DNA of 64,000 nucleotides, taken from positions 101,513,001-101,577,000 of the forward strand of contig NC_092588.1 of assembly GCF_047663525.1 (NCBI RefSeq). Direction: 5' to 3'. The notes under the pieces are model-generated. The model saw only the letters and a list, made by a program, of their open reading frames with translations, was not told the DNA's origin and did no database searches. Origin of the DNA: Anas platyrhynchos (lineage: Eukaryota > Chordata > Aves > Anseriformes > Anatidae). A program made the position numbers and the translations under genes. Below are positions 1 through 11,164 of this stretch, in pieces; position 1 is the stretch's first letter, and each line of letters begins with the position of its first letter.

Positions 1-125
1 GCAGGGCATGCTGGGTCTTGTAGTCCCGTCCCCCGCCGTTGTTACGCCGGGACGCGCTCTCCGCACTCGCTTTCCCAGCAGGCTCAGCGGCGCGAGAGTC
101 TTCCCCGCCTGGCTCCTGAGTCAAC
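1..125 (+). promoter_or_regulatory. MRPL32: CpG-rich promoter and 5' UTR of MRPL32, with ZNF143-type motif
   Basis: This stretch is GC- and CpG-rich, unlike the AT-rich DNA that fills most of the window, and it lacks an obvious TATA box. Positions 6-24, read on the minus strand, give ACTACAAGACCCAGCATGC, very close to the long ZNF143/Staf binding motif common in housekeeping and bidirectional promoters. In mammals MRPL32 shares a head-to-head promoter with PSMA2, so this is probably one half of a bidirectional promoter whose other gene is cut off by the window edge. That last point is inference from synteny. The transcription start cannot be placed exactly; it should lie between the motif and the ATG at 126. 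Confidence 0.75.
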
Positions 126-1589
126 ATGGCGGCTCCGCTGCTGGGGCTCGGCGGGCTGCTGCGGCGCTGCTGGGGCCGCCTGCTGCGAGCCGTGGCGCCC
201 GCGCCGCACTGGGGTGAGTGAGGGGGCCGGGGGAGGGCCCGGGGGGGCAGGTGGGCGGTGGGGAGATGGGTCCTGTCAGAAAGAGCAGCCAGGCGCTGGG
301 GCGGGCTGCCCAGGGAGCTGGGGGGTGAGGGGGGGCAGCGGCCCTGGGGGTGCTCAGGGAGAGGCTGGAGGTGGTGCCTGGGGACGTGGTCAGTGGGTGG
401 CAGTGGTGGCAGGGGCATGGCTGGAGCAGATAACCTCGGAGATCCTTCACAGCCTTCATGATTCTCTGATCTCTGACATTCAGGGCCAGCTCTAGCTGTC
501 CAAGGGCCCGCGTGTCTCCCCGAGCCAGTAGAAGGCCCCGGAGAAGGCAGCGAGGGCCTCTTGGGCAGCATCCTGTGGATGGCGGCGCCCAAGAAGCGGC
601 GTACCATCGAGGTGAACCGCTGCAGGCGGAGAAATCCCACAAATCTCATCAAAATAAAGGTAGTCGGCAACTTCACGCGTGCTTCCCGCCGTATGCGGTG
701 CAAGTGATTTGATTAACGGTGAACAAACGTGCTGGAGTGTGATTCATGCCTGTGATTTTTAACCTCACTTACAGAATCCTTTGCACGTCCCCTCATGCTC
801 ATATACAGCATATATAATCTCACTTGAGAGGATCATAATGGCCAGTACAACTTCCAGAAAACTTTCTTCACTCTGTTTATAAATAAGTTTAAAAGACATC
901 ATTACTTTAAAAATACTTTGTAACGTACAGTCACCCTGTGTGACAGCAGCCTGTGGTTAAATAAAAGGTGACACTTTAGGCGCAAATCAACGAAATGTGG
1001 ATGCTAGCTATATGGCTGCCATAGGTGGAAATAGCTATATCTTCTGTGCATCTCAATGGCTTGATAGGTCTTTATTCTTCCAAATGTCAATGGGCATAAT
1101 GATTTACATACTGACTTCATGGGCTATTTTTAGTAGCAAGCATCTGATACAGCCATACATTGCTGAAAAAAGGACTTTGGATAAAATAATAAATTCTGAA
1201 AAGGCAATTAAATTTTCCTGGTATTTCATTTCATATTTATTAATCGCTTGTGATTGCTCCCTGTTTATTTTTTGTTGTTCAGATTGTAAAATTTCCTATT
1301 TTTCATTTTTCTTTTTTTTCTTTTTTTTTTCTAGAGAAACATAGATGTTTGCCCTGAGTGTGGAAACTTGAAAGAGAAGCATGTCCTGTGTGGCCATTGT
1401 TACGCACAGGTCAAAGCAGAAACTCGGCAGATTCGGAAGGAAATGGGTAAAAAGGAAGGAGGACCATTTAATGCTCCTACTGTAGAGACTGTAGTCTTAT
1501 ATGAGGGAGAAAAGCCCACAGAAAAAGATGAAGGCAAGCGGATCATCGAAAGAGCCAGGAAGCGTCCGTCGTGGTTTACTCAAAATTAA
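126..1589 (+). CDS. MRPL32: Mitochondrial ribosomal protein L32 (bL32m), three exons: 126-213, 484-659, 1335-1589
   Basis: Joining the three exons gives a 172-residue protein, a structural component of the large subunit of the mitochondrial ribosome. The ATG at 126 has A at -3 and G at +4, and an in-frame TGA at 117-119 fixes it as the first start. Residues 1-30 are Leu/Arg/Ala-rich with no acidic residue, as expected for a mitochondrial presequence. Residues 31-60 form a poorly conserved linker. The bL32 core starts near residue 62 (MAAPKKRR), followed by a basic stretch (NRCRRRN) and a zinc-binding set C94-x2-C97 and C107-x2-C110. The C terminus ends [10 protein letters not shown], as in vertebrate orthologues. 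Introns are 214-483 (donor GTGAGT, phase 1) and 660-1334 (donor GTAGTC, acceptor after a long pyrimidine tract, phase 0). In yeast and mouse the m-AAA protease matures this protein. It is slightly shorter than the human protein (about 188 residues, from memory), with the difference in the presequence and linker. Identification is secure. Confidence 0.96.
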
Positions 1590-1854
1590 CAGTGAGAAAG
1601 CTCATGTTTTTCAAGAATGTTTTCCTTGTTTTGTTTAATCAATGCTGATATGAAAAAACATATGAACTTTTGGGAAGTCTGCTCAAATCACGTTTTATGT
1701 CACACGGTGCTGTTCTATAGCATGCAGTGGGAAATACTGTTCAGTGATACACCATAGCAGTCAACAATGAAAGAGAACCTATATTGGATTTGGATATCTG
1801 CATTCAGTACAGTGAATACTTTGTATGTTAACATATGCTGGTTTTGTAAAAACC

Positions 1855-1873
1855 TTTTTTTTTTTTTTTTTTT
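1855..1873 (+). repeat. T19 homopolymer in the MRPL32 3' UTR
   Basis: An uninterrupted run of 19 T lies about 30 bases upstream of the poly(A) signal. It would be a U-rich tract in the mRNA and is likely length-polymorphic. Confidence 0.9.
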
Positions 1874-1904
1874 CCTAACAAAGGAAAAAAATTCATGGAT
1901 GTAA

Positions 1905-1910
1905 AATAAA
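1905..1910 (+). terminator. MRPL32: Canonical AATAAA poly(A) signal of MRPL32
   Basis: This is the first perfect AATAAA after the MRPL32 stop codon (1587-1589). Cleavage would be expected roughly 10-30 bases downstream, near 1920-1940, giving a 3' UTR of about 340 bases. The following sequence is moderately T/G-rich, consistent with a downstream element. No transcript data are available to confirm the site. Confidence 0.75.
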
Positions 1911-3817
1911 GTACATAAAGTTTCCTAGAGAAATCTGCTTTCTGGGCTGCTGGTCTTAAAATATCAACAACAACAAAAACAAAACACTTTTAAACCAATG
2001 CTGATTACATACAGAGGATATTTCTGAGCAAAAGTGCAGTTATTTGGTAACTTCCACGTCTCATAATAGATCTGCCTGGATCTCTCCACAATGCTGCTGC
2101 TTGAGATACTCGTTTCTGTTTTTGAGTAAAACAGTGTTCTACGAGTGGTCTTTATGTAATCTTTTGGTACCACACCAAAGGTTATTCTCTCTGTTGTCAA
2201 GATACAAAACAACCTATTTTAAAGAAAAACTTCCACACTCACCCCACCTCCCCCACGAAATCACTGTGATTCATTGAGTGAAGTAGAAAACTGAGATCTA
2301 ACGATTGGAAACCTGTAAATTTTATGAGGGTCAAAGCTGGTTATTTGCAGCCATTCCCAGTAACGTGTGCTTGGAAAACTGCGAAGAACAGCCTGACTTC
2401 CTCCTGTCCTGTGTTCTCTGCGGAGTGGGGATAGCTCTGCCCTCTGCTGTCCGTGGGTACTCACTTCAGTGCTGCAGCCACAGCAGGTGGCTGTGTGTTT
2501 ACACTTTGGTTTTAGCCACCCAGTTGTAAACCATTAGCATTAGAGGTTACGATTACTTTTAGTTAGTCACCTATTTGACCCTCTACAGCTCCACTTCCCT
2601 GTTTTGTGAATCTATGCTGATAAAAAAATTATTCAGTGGTTTTCTCTGGTTTATTTTTTATTGGCTCCCTGTAGCTTAGCTTGTGTCAGGGTCTGAAAAC
2701 TATCAATGTAGGGGGTAGGAAAGCAGAAGGAGAGGCAGGACCACGCTTTCCTGAATAGCCTTCACTTGAGCATGGCTGAACCTATTTAAAATTATGCCTG
2801 GGCTAGTGTGTGCTGACAGGCTTCGCTTCTTTCCTCACTTTGTATTCCATGTTTTGGCAGGAAAGTAGGAACAGATGTTAGCTGTGATGTTATATGTCTT
2901 CCATAGTCGATCGAAATAATGAATGTTGAGAAGTATAAATTGAGGCAATGCAGTTGACAGTATCCAAGAAAACAACGTAAGTCCTTTTCTATTTGTCCAA
3001 ACAGGATTTGTCCCAGTCCTATCTGTTTCTCACTTCTTAGTCAGAACTGAAGTCAATAAAAAGTGGCAAGCAGGATGCAGAGTGGAAGGCTTGCTTTTGC
3101 CAGAGTTGGAAAGGATAAGACTGACATATTGGAGGTGAGATTAGCCAAGCTGATACACTGCTGTTCCAAGGGAAAGGTGTCTATGTATTTTAGGGAGAAT
3201 GTTTTTTCTTTTATTTTTTTGTCTGCGTAGGACCAATTATACAGTACTGTCTTAGTCCCTTTATATATACATGTATGGTTTTGACAATGACTGTGGAGAA
3301 ATAAGCAAAAATATCTTGTGATGTTGAGAGACATGGGTTAATTTCTCAGACACACAGGGATATTATTTACATATATATTTCTTTATCTCCAAACACGAGA
3401 GAGGACGTGGTTTCCACTAATGGAGTAATAATTATAATCGGCAGTACAGAGCATACATTTATCGACTTACAGTATCTGTGAATCAGTGAAGATGTTCTTA
3501 TGAAACATGAGTGAAGTTAGGCTGTGCCAGCACTTAGACATATTAAGGTACTTGCAGGGTCACAGTTGGGTAATGATTCATTTCACAGCCATACTGCTCA
3601 TGGTAGCACTGCCTTCATGCAATCCACACAGCGTGAGTTGCTTGATAGTGTTTCATGGTGGTTTCTGAGTAATGTGGGAAAAAAAGTCATTAAAATGTCT
3701 GGTATTCATGGTCTCTAAAGGAAAAAATAGATAAATATTGGAGATTCATACATATATAATTGATGCAGTACCCATTAATTTTCCCAGAAATAAATTATCT
3801 TCAGTGAGAGTCAGAAG

Positions 3818-3869
3818 AGTCTATATATTTTTAATATATATATAAGTCTATATATATTTAATATATTTT
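3818..3869. repeat. Two-copy AT-rich tandem repeat, period about 27 bp
   Basis: Two copies of a unit starting AGTCTATATAT and continuing with TTTAATATAT begin at 3818 and 3845. The second is slightly diverged. The sequence is almost pure A/T. Confidence 0.7.
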
Positions 3870-5307
3870 CTTCAAAACAGGAGGAGCAAAGAAAAAGCTA
3901 CTTCCATAGCGTAGCTCTACAAACACTGACATACAAACCCCTATTTCTCTTTTAAAAAATCCCAAATTCCCGTAAAACGTGGCATAATATGTTGCTTGAA
4001 ATAAACTCTGCTTATATGCAATAGAATCTGTTGCCAGAGTATTTTTATCCAAATTAAGATATGCAGATTTTGCTGGTATTTTCTTTGGGTGTGACTCATG
4101 TTAAACTTGTGATCTAAAATGTACGGTGCTTACATTTGCAGATGAAAGTTGCTATAAGGTATTTTGAAAAACATAAATTGCAATCGTGCTAATATATATA
4201 TGCAGATATTTTCAAAACAATGTAAACTAAGGAAAAGCAAGCTGGATGTTACAAATAGTTATCCTGGAATCAATTTAAATTCAGATTAAAAATTGTCTGA
4301 TTTAGGAATATCACTGAAAAAAGACATTCATTTTTTGCCTGAAAATTTAATATGATTAAATACACGTTATATGTGATTATAGTGGTTTTTGCTACAAGCA
4401 TTTTATGTGAAAAATATTTTATTTTAAATTATAGGAAGAATGAGGAAGATTGTGTGATGTCCAAAAATACAAGGATGCAAATTGCTAAACGAGTTTGCAT
4501 CATACTAAGATCTAGAGAGGGAACAGTGATCTCTGGCTGGGTTGAATTACATTATCTGTACTGATTGATAAACCAAGTTTCTCTTCAATTTCCTATTTAA
4601 ATACGAAATTTTCGATTTAGTGTAGAACACACTATGCCAGCAAGAGCTGGAGGCAGACACACAACATACTTGAAACACTAGGTGGCAGAGGAGTGTAGGT
4701 TTCTTCTAGGTAGAAAACAAAAGCCAAAGATTCACTCGTGAGATACGAAATAGTCAAAATCAGGTTTAAGAGATTTGCAATTGTATAAGTAAAAGATCTG
4801 CAAGTAGGTTTGCTAGGTACAAAGGAAAATATGATAGTTTTTATGGGACACAGGCTAATCTACTGTGGTTCATTGTTCTGACTGAATTACATTAGATGTA
4901 TACTGAGAATTAATGCACGGGCTTTTGTGTATACTTATGTATTTCTGCTCTTTGCTTTGGGTGATTGATTTGAAATTGAAGTTTTACCTATCGTGTTCCC
5001 CTAGCAGGATAGTGGAGCTCTTTTTTCCACCTCTTAATTACAGACAGCTTTCTGAATTCTGTTCCTCTGTACACCTGGTGTATTCAGTTAGTTGGCATTT
5101 TATTTGTACAGCTAAAAAGTCACACAAATAATAGTTATTCCAATGAATCTCAAGGTATTGCTGCCTTAAACTTTTAGGGACATAAGGAGACACATTGGAA
5201 AGAGAATTAAAATGATGTGGTCCTTAAGTGAATAATAGTTGCTCAGAACAGAATAGAGGATTGTGGTCTCCATCAGAAGTTCAAAATGTTTTGGAAGCAC
5301 ATGAGTG

Positions 5308-5337
5308 TCTAAAGATACAGGTGTCTGTATCTTTAGA
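5308..5337. repeat. Perfect 13-bp inverted repeat with a GTGT loop
   Basis: TCTAAAGATACAG at 5308-5320 is followed by GTGT and then by its exact reverse complement, CTGTATCTTTAGA, at 5325-5337. Pairing stops at the next base on both sides, so the stem is too short for a typical microRNA precursor. No flanking T run suggests a Pol III terminator. Confidence 0.85.
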
Positions 5338-7545
5338 ACTTGTTAATTAGCACTTAAATAAATGAGATATTAACAAAACTCCTTCTTTCACTTTACATGA
5401 CTGCATTGTCTAGTTTATATAGGGAATAAGCATCAGTAAATACAAGCTGTTTCCAGATAATTTGCCTAACTTAAACTGCCAAAAACTTCAAGAATGGAGC
5501 CAAATGGAAGGAAAATCAATGGAAGGGACCAGAAGGAAGTAAGCTATACCTAGCCTAGGTATATTCCTAGGCAATTCTGCTCATGACAGTGGAGTGTAAT
5601 TCAAGGCAGAATTTGGCCCAATGCATTACTGTATTTGATGACAAATAATGAAACCCTGTACATATGGATATATGCAAGTATATATACGTGTATGTGTTAA
5701 TTCAGAGCATATACATGTGAAACTACTGCTGGGTACCAACAGGATTGACTTTACAACTGAAAGCTAAGATTGCATTTGATGAGTGTACTAAACTGAGTCT
5801 GGTCACTTGGTGTTTGAAAGAAATTCAAGTATCTTTCAGTTTTCCCTGGTTAAGGACAATATACGTATTTAAAACGAAAGCCTTGGTGAAGTTGCCAGCT
5901 TATAATATTTGACAGAGATTTCACATTTTTATTTTTTAATAAGGCAGTTTTCTTGATTCTAAGGAGGTGGGACAAAGTCAAAATTTCAAAAATCATCAGG
6001 CAACTGATCAATCCTGTATACTCATTTTCTTGTGTTGTACTTTCTAAAGCAATCCTATGATTTTGAAAATTAGGGATATACTTAGTATATTCTGATTATC
6101 CAGATACACAAGCACTTGTCTGTTTCCGTTTGTTTCACAAAATGGCACAGATTCTATAGAAAGTGGTTCTGAAAATTATTGTACTTTATAGGTGTTCTTT
6201 TTGCTGCACAAGAATATGGAAATGTTCTGTCTGCTGTGTCTCAAACATAAGCTTGATTAATTCTTTATGTGTCCTAAATGCAGGAAACAGCTCACGAGGC
6301 TGAAGAGTAAAAATGTACATTAAATGCAGTGTGTATGTCATGCTGTAGGAAGGACAATCATTCCCTACGTACAGAGCTGACATAGCCTTTACATCTATTC
6401 CCATGGTATACTAATGCTGTTTCTACTCCCAGCCCTGTCACACAGGCTCATCAGCTTGTCTAGCAACATGGTTTACAGCTCTATTTTCCAATATGGTGTA
6501 GTTCTAGAGCATATTATGTGAAATATTTCCAATAAAACTAAGGATTTTGAGCAGGCTGTAGGAGAGGTGGATGTTTCATTTTATAATCTCAGATTAATAT
6601 TAAATACAAAGGATGGTGTTCTTAAAGGTGCTGTAATATACAGCTTAAGGCTCAAAATGGACAGGCTGGCCCTGTAGGAAAAGTTCATTCTAAGTATATT
6701 GAGTTCTGAAGCTCCTGCTCATTTGTCTTTACTGTCCCTACTCAGTTATTATCAAATCAGGGAAAACATTTAAGTTTTTTTTTTCTGAAGAATAACATTA
6801 GGATTTAGCCCAATTAAAGATATTTTATTTAATCCTGTCACTTTTAAATAGGACAAATGATATCTTGTTCAAGAAGCCATTGAGTTCAGGGGTTTTCTTT
6901 TAAGAGAAATTGTAATTACAAGTGACAGAGAGACACGTGCTCTAAAGCACACAGCTGTTGTGCTACACTTAATGAAATCATGAAAGCATTTTTATTGAAA
7001 TCAAGGAGGTCAAAATTAAGCCTATCAGTTGCCAACACCCACCGTGATAAATTGACCAAGCCCATTGAGTCCAATTCTGCCATAGTCCTTTGGATAATGT
7101 CAGTTACGAATGAAGGATGTAATCTTTTAGGAGTTTGGGGGGGTGTTGAGACATTTCTCTAACCCCAAATCACTCCTTCTCAGAGGTTGATGTCCAGCAC
7201 AGAATAATTTACCACAAAGATGCTCTAAAAAAGGAATGGAGAGAGGAAACTGAGGGACTTTATTCAGAGTTCAGGGTTGAAGACCAAGAAGGTACAGTTA
7301 TTGGCAAGTATGTAGAAGTAAGAGGCGTGCTGTTGCTATCTGTGTAATATGAAGAGTACAGGAGGATTTGTTGCAAGACACATACCTCTGTTGTGCAGCT
7401 GGGTGAGTACCTGCAAAGTACTCGTGCGTGTGGCACCGTGGAAATAGATGGTGGAGCTGTGGAAATGGATGGAACAGCAAATCGCACTCCTACATCATGA
7501 ATCACTTTCCATTTTGTATTGGCTGCTAAATGGCATCGATCCCTC

Positions 7546-7640
7546 TTGAGAGGTGGCAAATGGAGGTGCAGAAAGAGCAAGTGACTTCCTCGAAATTGCC
7601 CCCTCAGTCAGTGGCAAAGGAAGGAACTGAAGCAATTTGC
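7546..7640 (-). repeat. Degraded MIR/CORE-SINE-like remnant, minus orientation
   Basis: The + strand reads like the reverse complement of the MIR consensus: a GAGGNNNCANA...GAGGTGCAGA block, then AGCAAGTGACTT, then CAGTCAGTGGCAAAGG and GGAACTGAAG. The order and spacing match MIR (tRNA-related half plus CORE). It is heavily diverged, and the assignment is from recalled consensus, not a search. Confidence 0.6.
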
Positions 7641-9232
7641 CAATTATCAGCTTCTTGTATGCTCTGCTGTGTCACAGGTTAGGTAATAATAACAATTATC
7701 ACCTGCAGTGGGGATTAATCTAGCTAGGTTTGTGTTTTTGATCAACTAAGCTGCTGCAAAGATACATTTATTTGTATAGGCCCATAAGGGCCTTTATCCA
7801 GAGCTTTTCAGATATGCCGAAAATCTGGTTTATTTCCAAACGATTCCTCCTTTTTTCTCCTTTTGTTTGAGAAGGGGATTAAAAGCAGCACAGCTTTTTC
7901 AGGCAGCATCCAAGAACCAAAGTCAATCACTTCTCTTCTGTACAAGAGTGTCTTATCCTACAAGAGGGCCCATTCCGTTCAGTGGGATTATTTATAAGAG
8001 TCTAACTCATCTGGACAGCAACAGCAGAATCTGTCCTCAGGAATTAACTGTATGATATCTAAAAATAAGTGTAATCCTAGAAGTAAAATATATCTCATCC
8101 ATAGATTAGATTCCTTTCATCCAGGAATAATGTGCATTCTTTATCTGCAATATAGAAGACCTTTTATCTAATTAGAGAAAAAATAAAAAATAATAATAAA
8201 AAAGAACACAAGTGGTTAAATTGATTGGAAAAAAAAAAAAAAAGATTATTTACCAGCAAAACCAGCAACACCAATGTGCAAAGAATTGGTTTAGATCACT
8301 ACTCTAAGACAACATTCTTCCTCTGAAACACTTGGTGCTGAAAAATATAAAGGAAAAGAATTTGCAATCATTTTTACCCTTTTCTTTTTGATGAAAGAGA
8401 TGCATGTTGCTTTCAGATCACCGGAGTGTATCTGCCTCATCCAGCTGATGTGGCAGATGCTGGGATCCCTGAATCTGTTGCTTAGGTTATACGACTGTTT
8501 ATCTGATTCAACAGGCAACCGATTGAGAATAGGTAGTCTTGATCAAAAGTAATTTAATTATTTCCAGTTTATTGATGGTGTAATGACCCCAGTTTAATGA
8601 CTGTATCTTCCCAAGAGCATAGATATTAGCTTTGTTAACAAGATTTTTCAAAAAATTTATCTGTTTCAGGAGCATAGCACATGAAGGAGGGAAAAAAGGA
8701 CTCTGTATCCATCTTTGACAGATCTTATAGCCACATTAGGATCTGAGAAACACAAAGGAGAATCTGAGGCTTTAAGCAAGATTCTTTTTTTTTTTTTTTT
8801 TTTCCATAGCTAAAGCTGAATTGGAAAAGTGATGACAAGTGATAAATGTATTTTGCTGGGCGTTCATGAAAGGTCCAACCTGTGGAGTTGAAAAATAAAA
8901 AGATAAAAGGTCCTTGCTGAATTCAAAGATGCAGAGAGCATTGCCAGGCAGGGTCCTTTTTCTGTGTATTCTGTATCTATGTCCCAACGAAATTCCTCTT
9001 TCATGTATGCAGTCAGTGTTAATCATGACCACAACTAATTCTTATTAACAGTGCAAACTGCAAGCAGAAGAAAAAGCTACAAGAAGAATATGAGTTACAA
9101 GGCTCCTAGTTCAACAGTAAAATCCATAGTTTCAAGTCACAGACATTAACATTTCACCTCTGATTATCTTCCCTGAAGAAGTTCCCATGAGCCATGGTCC
9201 GTAGTGGATATGTTGCCAATAACTGGAGAAAA
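7641..9232. other. Intergenic DNA, no gene seen
   Basis: Apart from an A15 run (8229-8243) and a T19 run (8785-8803), nothing recognisable is present. Open frames are short and without domains. Confidence 0.55.
8785..8803. repeat. T19 homopolymer
   Basis: An uninterrupted run of 19 T, with no recognisable retroposon body attached on either side. Confidence 0.9.
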
Positions 9233-9235
9233 TTG

Positions 9236-9295
9236 CCTCCATCTATCTGTGCCTCTTTTCCATCTACAGAATGGGGATAATATCAATTTCCCCCA
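9236..9295 (+). repeat. MIR/CORE-SINE remnant, plus orientation
   Basis: The segment containing CTGTGCCTC, TTTTCCATCTACAGAATGG and GGATAATA closely follows the best-known part of the MIR consensus (CTCTGTGCCTCAGTTTCC, CATCTGTAAAATGGGGATAA). It is one of the clearest ancient SINE matches in the window. The family is older than the bird-mammal split, so a relic in an avian genome is plausible. Confidence 0.65.
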
Positions 9296-9315
9296 TGGAG
9301 CAATTTTTCAGAAAT

Positions 9316-9352
9316 CTTTTTTTTTTTTTCTTTTTTTTTTTCTTTTTTTTTC
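9316..9352. repeat. T-rich pyrimidine tract with three C interruptions
   Basis: Runs of T broken by single C residues give an uninterrupted pyrimidine tract of 37 bases, immediately after the MIR-like remnant. Confidence 0.85.
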
Positions 9353-9519
9353 CTAAACCACCTATGTTCTTAAGGCCACCAGAATGCAGACACGGGCATC
9401 ATGAAGAGAAAAGCCCGAAGTCAACCTTACACTAACTGTTGCATTGCTTGCAACGCTTGTTTTCAACATGCTGACCATTTGGCACTGGTACGTACTCCTG
9501 CTTCTGAGAAAAGCTGGAA

Positions 9520-9575
9520 GGGTCCTAAATAGGAATAGTCATGCTTAGGGACCTAAATAGGAATAGTCGTGTTTA
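9520..9575. repeat. 28-bp tandem duplication, two copies
   Basis: Copies at 9520-9547 and 9548-9575 share the core CCTAAATAGGAATAGTC and differ at only three positions. The duplication is local and young-looking, with no coding role. Confidence 0.85.
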
Positions 9576-11138
9576 GCTTGTTGCTGAGGCTCTACATGCT
9601 CCTGCCACAGGTGTGGTGTGCCCATTGCAGAACAGCATCTCTTCCATCTCTCAGGACTGCACGGACAGAAGCACTAACAGCAGCTCTACACAGACAGTCT
9701 CGGAGAAATCATGGTAGAAAACAGTCGTTCCCCCGAATGCTGGGAAACAGCAAGTACGAAGCCTCATGGCAATGGCACAAACCACATCTTGGTTTGGCTG
9801 TATGCAGTCAGCTGCAGCAGATTTGTGACTGTGTGTGGCCTGTGTGTTTTCCTGACTGTGCCACTCACCGTGGCCACTCAGTGCTAAGGGACAGATCCTG
9901 CCATACCCAGTGCTCAGAGGACGCTTGGGCTGTCTGACCTCCCCAGGACCTGAGAAGGCAGAAGGGAGCAGGGACAGGTCCTAGCAGTTGAAGCTTGCAG
10001 CACCACTTTGCTTCCCACAAACCACCAACATCCAAAGCTGTCATGAATTACACACACTGTACAGATTCGTGGATCTGTGCCAAGTTCCAATGGCGTGCAG
10101 CAGGAAGCAGTTCTCCCTTACACACTTTTTCTGCCCTTACTGAAGTGGATGTGGAGCTGAAATTTTTACATTTCAGCTAGTTGAAGCGTCCCATAGTTCT
10201 TGCATGAATTAAATGTGACAGAAGCATGGGGAATGTTTGAGGGGCCAGGCAGCAATTTTTGGTCTTGTTTCTGCTGCAGGAAATGCCACCTAACTGTTTG
10301 CGCTGGACTCCTTGGTACTCTGCTTCCCTGGACTACAACCACGAGGCAATTCCTTCTGCAGAGCCAGAATATTTAGAAATTTGCATAATAATTTGGTCAT
10401 GCTGACTTCCCTGTGCTGCTTACCCCACTGCCAAAATATGTGTAGCTTTGGCATTCCTCGTGATTTCCCAACCTAATCACTTCTTTCCCCATCTGAAAGT
10501 TTATGGAAATGCAAACTGTTGGACACCTCTCTTAAAAGAATATCTTTGATTTTATACAGCCCAACTTTCTTGGTACCCTCCTCTAATTTTCTGTGTAAAG
10601 CCTTGGGGCTAATTTCACCTTTGGTAAACTCATTGGTCTAAGCAACATACATGAGGGTAAGCTTGATTCCATGTTTCCAGCTGACCTGCTGCTGGGTTGA
10701 AATACCAAGATTATTGTCCCTCCAGATTTAGCAATAAAAGAATTCACACAGGGCAGAGGTTAAGCTGTATTCTCAGATTTCTTCCATTTTAGGTTTGAAG
10801 TCCTTTACTGGCAAAATTCCTGATCTCTTCCTCAGTCTTCTTCCAGTAAAGCAACATACCGAGCCAAAGCTCAAGAACTGGTGAACAGCTTGGTCCAAAT
10901 TCAGACCCCAGGATAGTCAATAAAAGTGGAGGACTCTCTGTACCTTTTTCAGCAGAGCTGTGCTGCCATAATGTATACGAAGCCTCCCATTTGCAGTTGT
11001 CTATGAATTAATAATCTCTGCCACCCTCTCACTCAGTTTCCTCACCAGAAACCTTCATAGACCAAAACCATTTTGATTCTTCCATGTTTCTGATGTTGTA
11101 GAAGTCATTTAAGCAGAGCCTTTAGTCAGATGCATTCC

Positions 11139-11164
11139 GGGGGGGTGGGGGGAGGAAGGGGGGG
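11139..11164 (+). other. G-rich tract, potential G-quadruplex
   Basis: Runs of 7 G, 6 G, 2 G and 7 G are separated only by T, A and AA. The long runs can supply four tracts of three or more G with very short loops, so a quadruplex on the + strand is feasible. It lies in intergenic sequence far from any annotated start. Confidence 0.6.

Larger units (their letters stand above)
1931..7545. other. AT-rich intergenic DNA downstream of MRPL32
   Basis: No gene is supported here. Open frames are below 95 codons, lie on both strands and show no domain. The stretch holds an AT tandem repeat (3818-3869), a near-perfect hairpin (5308-5337) and otherwise unique-looking sequence. Confidence 0.6.

Noticed and set aside
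121..642. 173-codon open frame on the minus strand across MRPL32 exons 1 and 2
   Set aside because: It is antisense to real exons in GC-rich, stop-poor DNA and crosses intron 1; it shows no known domain.
11020..11050. CTCAGTTTCCTCA near 11033 as another MIR relic
   Set aside because: A single short match without the neighbouring consensus blocks.
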